NCBI GenBank assembly: GCA_018398765.1
Contig: JAHBMJ010001110.1
Span: forward strand, 1 to 35,711
Source of the DNA: Chromera velia
Lineage: Eukaryota > Sar > Chromeraceae
DNA length: 35,711 nucleotides
Direction: 5' to 3'
In this document: piece after piece, positions 30,546-35,711 of the stretch
Position numbering within the stretch: position 1 is the first letter of the stretch
Layout of the letters: every line of letters starts with the position of its first letter
The notes under the pieces: generated by a model
What the model was told of the DNA's origin: nothing
Databases searched by the model: none
The model's input: the letters and a program-made list of their open reading frames with translations, nothing else
Program-made: the position numbers and the translations under genes

Positions 30546-32213
30546 ATGGAGGCTGTGAGGGGTATCAGCAGGGACCTCTCGGGGGTGCACATTTCAGACA
30601 GTGCTGCAGGAGAACCCCCAGTCAAACCTGGAAGGGCGGCCGTCACTCAGCAAGGACGGGCAGGAGCGACTGGTATTTCCAACGCAACAACCTCCACAGC
30701 CACTTCCGATGGAAACGGGGAGCTTCATGGGTTTGTGTTCTATGACGATGAGGATGAGGAGGCTCAGGCCATCCAGGCAAAGATTGCGCGAAGCAGTAAT
30801 GATTCGCGTAATCTGAAGAGCTCGAAGAAGGTGCTGAGCAAAGAGAAGGAGAAGGTCTGTCAAGGACAACGTACCTTCCTGTCTTCCTCCCACGATACGT
30901 TCACTTCTCACTCTCTATCCCCCGCTTTCCCCTTGTTCCCGCAGTCCGTCAAGAGCCCCGCCGAGTCCTCATCAGCTGCCGGTGCCACTGTGGCCGACTA
31001 TCAGTTCTTCATCCAGTACACGTACACTCCCGAGTGTGCTCTGCTGGCCTACAACTTCACCACGGCGCTGGTCGATTTGGGGGTATTCGAACACTTCGAT
31101 TCCCTTCCCGACCACAGGGTCATGGCTGTAAGTCCTCTGTTCTCTTGTGTTGTGTTGTGTTGTGTGGGCGTGTCTGGCCTTCTCTTGTCTGGTTGTCTAC
31201 GCGCGCCGTTCGTACCCTCTGCTCGCTTCACACCTCTAGCAGGGCGAGCTATTTTGTCTTATTCTGCATGGGAAAAGAGCTGGGGTGAGGCTAGTCGAAG
31301 GAAACTGGGGAGAAAGGAGTGCTGGAAAAGGAAGAACTTCTTTGGAACGACGTCGGATGGATGCAGGAGTGATGCAAGAAACCTGTCGGATTTTCCTTTC
31401 TTTCGGTTGAGCGCGCCACTCATTACGGTGCAGACTGGAAGAAAAGGAGAATAAAAAGCTGACCTGAACGTAAGACAGACAGACTACCTGACGAATGGTC
31501 ACTTTCTCTGCCTTTGGTTGCTTTCCTTTTTTGCTTCTTCCTGCAGGTCCAACTGCTGTATCTGTTCTACAAGTATCAGATGGAACACAACGATATGGCA
31601 CTGGATCTGGCCCTTGCTCTGACCTACGTGGAGGAGGCAAAGAAGAAGGGGCAGCTGACTCGGTTTGATAAGGCTGACGGTTTCAATTTTGTCATGTACA
31701 CGGTCTTCCTTGCACACGTGTGGAACAACGACCGGACGATCTGCCTTACTGACTGGTACAAGGAGGTTAGTGGGAGGGGAGGGGAGTGAGAGAGGGGAGA
31801 GTGCCTGCAGGATGGATCTGTATTTGCATTTGTGTTCTTCCTTCAAGTTTTAGAAGGCTCCACATCCCGTTCCTCTTCCTGCGTCTGGCCGTAACAGCCG
31901 CGCTCTTTCTTTCTTCTCTTTCTGTTCTCTTTCTGTTCTTTCTGTTCTTCGTTTCTTTTCTTTCTTTCTTTCTTTCTTTCTTTCTCTTTCTTTTTTTATT
32001 TCTTTCTTTCTTTCTTTTCTTTCTTTCTTTCTTTTCTTTCTTTCTTGCTTTCTTTCTTTCTTGCTTTCTTTCTTTTCTTTCTTTCTTTCTTGCTTGCTTG
32101 CTTTCTTGCTTCCTTCCTTGCTTGCTTCCTTGCTTGCTTGCTTTCTTTCTTGCTTGCTTTCTTTCTTTCTTTCTTTCTTCCTTCTCTTCCTTCCTTCCTT
32201 CCTTCCTTCCTTC

Positions 32214-32252
<39 letters not shown>

Positions 32253-32757
32253 TCCTTTCCTTCTTTCTTTCTTTCTTTTTTTCTTCGTTCCTTTCTTTTT
32301 CCTCTTTGCCCCTCTTGACTTCATTTGTCTCCGGTTGCTCCTCCCCCCGTCGGTCTCTCTTCTTCCCGTTCAGCGCGCAACAAACCATCCGTTGGGGTTG
32401 CCACTTGTTGCGGCTGAGGCAGTCGTTTCAAGTGCGCGTCAGTTGGCGCCGTCTCTTCATGGTATGCCTATGCGTGTTTGGGAGGGCTGTGTGTGTGTAA
32501 GTGTGTGTAAGTATGTGAGCAAGAATGAATTTCCTCATGCGTGCGTCCTGCAGGTCGGATGGCAGACTTTCAAGAAGTGCTGCCAGCTGAACTTCTACGT
32601 GCTCACATTGCTGAAGACCCTCCGAAACTACAGACTGAGGGCCCCCACAGAGACGATGCGTGCCTGGGTCCTGCGCCTCTGTAGGGCCCCTGAGCTCTCT
32701 TCCTCTTCCCCCCAGTCCCCCGCCTCAGGGGAATCAGTCTCGACTGCCAGCAGGTAG
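30546..32757 (+). CDS. Cyclin-fold protein (P/U-type, Pho80-like), four exons
   Basis: Exons 30546-30854, 30945-31127, 31547-31765 and 32554-32757, all joined in phase 0, with donors GTCTGT, GTAAGT and GTTAGT and acceptors CGCAG, TGCAG and TGCAG. The start is the ATG in GACCATGG; a longer frame from an upstream TTG is unlikely. The 304-residue product has a disordered acidic N-terminus (YDDEDEEAQAI). A cyclin-like fold follows from about residue 118: MAVQLLYLFYKYQ, TRFDKADGFNFVMYTVFLAH, VWNNDRTICLTDWYKE, VGWQTFKKCCQLNFYVLTLL and LRNYRLR. The last parts match the Pho80/PCL-type pattern of hydrophobic helix, NDR, a DW-K-VG turn and a final helix. Such cyclins activate CDKs in phosphate signalling or cell cycle control. 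The usual Lys of the LAxK core is Val here, so CDK binding may be altered. The family call is by eye. Confidence 0.62.
31895..32310 (+). repeat. Large (TTTC)n / (CTTG)n pyrimidine microsatellite in intron 3
   Basis: About 400 bases of TTTC units with CTTG and CTTC variants on the plus strand, inside the 788-base last intron of the cyclin-like gene. The long Phe/Leu or Lys/Arg open frames over it are artefacts. Confidence 0.92.
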
Positions 32758-33161
32758 AAGGGACGAGATGGGAAGTGAAAGAGCGAAGACGCAGCAGGGG
32801 TTTCTTTCAGGCTGAAAGGGTTTTGTATGCATGGCGAGCACGAACGTATCAGCCAGCCAAAGGGCTAGCTGGTCCTACAGGCCTGTCGGAAAAGTGCTTC
32901 CGCATGTGGTGGAAGAAATCGGCATGTCTGCCAGTGCATCATAAATGACACTCACTGTCCCGATTCTGTATTTCATTTCAATTCCTTCCTTCGTCCTGTG
33001 CAGGCCCTAATTTGACGAAAGAAATCGAAGGACAGGAAGAAAGAGACAGTCATTGTGTACACACGCAGTCGTAGGAACGCCAAACCCAGCATGTCGGATC
33101 GATCAGCTGTCGATAGATGCATTAGATGCATGAAGAATGAATCATGAGGGATGGGGGGGCA

Positions 33162-33167
33162 AATAAA
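33162..33167 (+). promoter_or_regulatory. Possible polyadenylation signal for the cyclin-like gene
   Basis: AATAAA about 405 bases after the stop of the cyclin-like gene, in otherwise non-coding sequence. Position only. Confidence 0.25.
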
Positions 33168-34370
33168 GGGAGGTGGTACGGTGCAAGCGGAATTAAGATG
33201 TGTGAGCATTTGCTTATTCGCTCCTTTCACGAGCCAACTGGAAAGACTTTCAATTTGAAAAGGGCAAAGAGACGGAGCTGAAGTCAATTATTAATTTTCT
33301 GTTCGAGGGAAGAAGGGGAAGGGCAAGTAGGGGGGGGCGATTCGAACAAGTCTGACGGGGCGACTTTGGTTGGTCTGCAATTTGCGACACCAAGAAAGAC
33401 ACTGACCCTTGACTGCATTATCTTCTTTTTCCTCGAAAGTTCTCTCTCTCTCGTCGGCTCAGTCAGGCTGCTTGTAGAGGTAGATTTCCCCTTTTCGGCA
33501 TTCTTTCTTTCTCTGTCTCTCTGTCTCCATATATTCGGAGACTGAAAGCGAGATTGGACAAAAGACCAAAAAGAAGTGATCAGACCAATTCCTGCTTCGA
33601 GTCGCACTCGAGCAGGGACGCTGAAGAATTTACTGAGGCATTCATGAGCCGTCACTTCGATACCCAGACACGCAGAAAGAAAGTCAAACCGCCAAACAAT
33701 TCAATTGAAGGAATTAGGATTGAGAGAGAGAAATCCACCCACCTCAACACCTTTTCTTCGCCCTCGCCACTCCATCCCGTCTACCAGAGTCGCCTTATCC
33801 ACTTCCAGCCATATCGCCCCTCTGTTGTGCTTGCTGTTTCTTTTCCTTTTCCCTTCACCGCTCTTCCTCTTACAGCCCGGATGGTTGATCGACTGCTGGC
33901 ATCATGCATGTCTAGTTGCTCCTCTCTCTCCCTCTGCTGTGCTGATTGATGCCTGCATGTTCATGCATGATGAGTGAACCTCTCTTCTTCCTCTGTTTCT
34001 CTCTTTCCTCCCTCGCTCAATCGGTAGCTTTGTTTTTTTTCTTCTCTTTTTTTTTCTTTGTTAGCCTTCAGGCGAATTCGCTGAAGGGGGGAGGGTAAGG
34101 GGAATGATTTGGATCCCAGAAGGGTTGTTGGTGGGATGTCAACTCTTGAATTTGGGGGGGGTGATAATGTAAAAGGGTGGGGCTTCACGATACCACCGCA
34201 GGTTTCTGCGTGCGTCAATCCTTGGTGGGGGGCACTTTGAAGAATGACTCGGTGCGAGTTATCCCGGTCCCTTTACGGGATCAGAATATCGAGCAGTTGG
34301 GAGGGTTCTTCATCTGTTCTTCTTACACCTGCAAGATAGACGACCAGAGACTGATGAAGAAGGAAGAAAC

Positions 34371-34458
34371 TTCTTTGTGCAGCACATCATCTTGCATTGG
34401 CTGTTGCAGTTGACTTCTTTGTGCAGCACACCATCTTGCATTGGCTGTTGCAGTTGGT
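34371..34458. repeat. Tandem duplication of a 44-base unit
   Basis: Unit starting TTCTTTGTGCAGCACA occurs twice head to tail (34371-34414, 34415-34458) with only two or three base differences, so the duplication is recent. Each unit carries two TGCAG words, which could act as acceptor sites. Confidence 0.8.
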
Positions 34459-35711
34459 TGAGGGAAACGCGGTTGGTTGTTTTCTTTCCTTCTTCCATTT
34501 CATGATTGAGTGAGCGTTTCATCTCGTCTTCATGTCTGTCAGTCGTTGGTGCTTTCCTCCCCTCCCTGCTTGTCTCATTGGGTGTCTAACCGTTCATGAA
34601 GGCATGAACGAACGCCAATCAATTGTTGAATGAATTTAAAGAATTAAGCATACAGACAGCTTCAATCCATCAATCGATGCGGAAGTGCGGAAGGTCCGTT
34701 CTTTGACCTCCTTTGCTTTTCTTTCCTTTTCCTTTTTTCTTCCTCTATTTCTTCCTCTATTCAGTTCTTTCGTTGTCTTCATGACTCAATGATGCAAAGA
34801 TGCGTGATGGTTACTTTCCAATGAACGTGCTTGAGGTGTCTCCTCTCTCCTTACTGCACTTCTCTCGCATTCTGTAAAAAAAGGGAGAGGCTATGGGGGG
34901 GATTCTGTTGCGAGAGAGGGGGGGGGGGGACACTGATGCGTATGGGGTCCTTTTCTTCGTATCTTATCTTAAATCTTGGAAGGAATTGAATTCGTTTTGG
35001 GGACATACCCGAACGAAGGTGAAGGTTGGAAAAAAGGGGTGGCGAGAAACAGCCACAAGCAGCCAGACACAGCAACAACAGTACAGAGAGAAACCTGGAA
35101 GGGAAAAGTTCTTTCGAGCCCATCGGTCTGTTTAGGCAAAAAACAGAAGAAGGGCTCGAAGCGCAAAAGGGAGGTGAGGCTTCTTAGATCGGAATCACTC
35201 TCGAGTCGGATGCATGACATACATGCAGTTGCCTCATCCCTCTCTTTCTTTTCCTTCCTCTTCGGTCATACCTGCGCACACACCGCCTCGTTGCCTCTTC
35301 GCGTCCCTGAACTCCCGTCACTCAGCTCTTTTCTTTCCTCCCGATAAAACAAACACACGAACTTCCTTCCTTGTGGAGAATCGATTTCTCGATTCGCGAG
35401 GGGGTAAGGGTGAGGGAGCGAGAGAGAAGAGAACGAGTGAATGGGATCGTGGCGGGACGTAAGCAAGAGAACGGCTCCATTACGGAACGAACACCATATT
35501 TTCGATGACAGATGCGTCAGTCTGTCTGTACGCATCGTTCCCTCCTTTCCTTTCGACCGTACCATCCGTCCCTCAAATGTGCGCACGGGAGCGCCGGAGA
35601 TCGCGTCTGTCTGTGTCTGGTTTTCGCTCTGCTGCATGACTCTAATGTTCCTTCACTTCTTAAACTAGGTCTGTCGACGCTTTGTTGTTGCTTTAAGCTG
35701 ATCCTTCTGTC

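Larger units (their letters stand above)
32758..35711. other. Nearly 3 kb without a supportable gene
   Basis: Open frames of 60-130 codons occur on both strands but show no domain motif and no consistent splice pairs. A CAG-type acceptor at about 33877 precedes a short open stretch, not enough for a gene. Features seen are a G run at 34918-34929, TTTCC-rich runs and one 44-base tandem duplication. Exons of a gene running off the right edge cannot be excluded. Confidence 0.45.

Noticed and set aside
31767-32388. Lys/Arg/Glu-rich and Phe/Leu-rich open frames over the TTTC array
   Set aside because: Products of a period-4 repeat inside an intron, open on both strands.

Overview
This is nuclear DNA of a eukaryote. 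It has spliced protein genes with GT..AG introns, very many microsatellites and fragments of non-LTR retroelements; there are no bacterial operons or ribosome binding sites. Acceptors are usually TGCAG or CCAG, donors GTCAGT or GTGAGT. The mix of intron-rich genes, mid GC content, repeat-laden introns and a twin CX9C protein without an obvious namesake suggests an alveolate alga. A chromerid such as Chromera velia is my best guess from style alone, not proven.

Layout. 1-3900 (accessory, decayed): a minus-strand CMGC/MAP-kinase-like pseudogene with stops at conserved positions, a second decayed ORF above it, a hairpin, and a 249-bp SINE-like element with a 13-bp target-site duplication. 3919-11898 (+): an eleven-exon gene I reconstructed for a protein of about 1,717 residues with PH domain, C2-like domain, membrane hairpin, split dysferlin (DysF) domain, long disordered region and a second membrane hairpin. 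This recalls Pex30/MCTP-type ER-shaping or tethering proteins, with an added PH domain. 12.6-14.4 kb: two copies of a second dispersed repeat around a five-exon candidate for a 94-residue membrane protein (-). 15.2-16.0 kb: AT-rich DNA with tRNA-like B boxes. 16436-18628 (-): a four-exon gene for a 135-residue twin CX9C protein, expected in the mitochondrial intermembrane space. 18.9-22.2 kb: a second copy of the SINE-like element, AT-rich DNA and a LINE reverse-transcriptase fragment. 22330-29537 (-): a large gene for a Ser/Arg-rich, mostly disordered protein with tandem repeats. 30546-32757 (+): a four-exon cyclin-fold gene with a large TTTC microsatellite in its last intron. 32758-35711: no gene I can support.

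The genes do not form a pathway that I can see. The strongest points are the reconstructed PH-C2-hairpin-DysF-hairpin protein, the twin CX9C protein whose second motif appears only after splicing, the habit of splice donors sitting in short GTNN tandem repeats, and nearly pure transition mutation in repeat copies with tryptophan codons turned to stops. All gene models come from reading frames, splice signals and phase agreement; none was tested against transcripts or databases.
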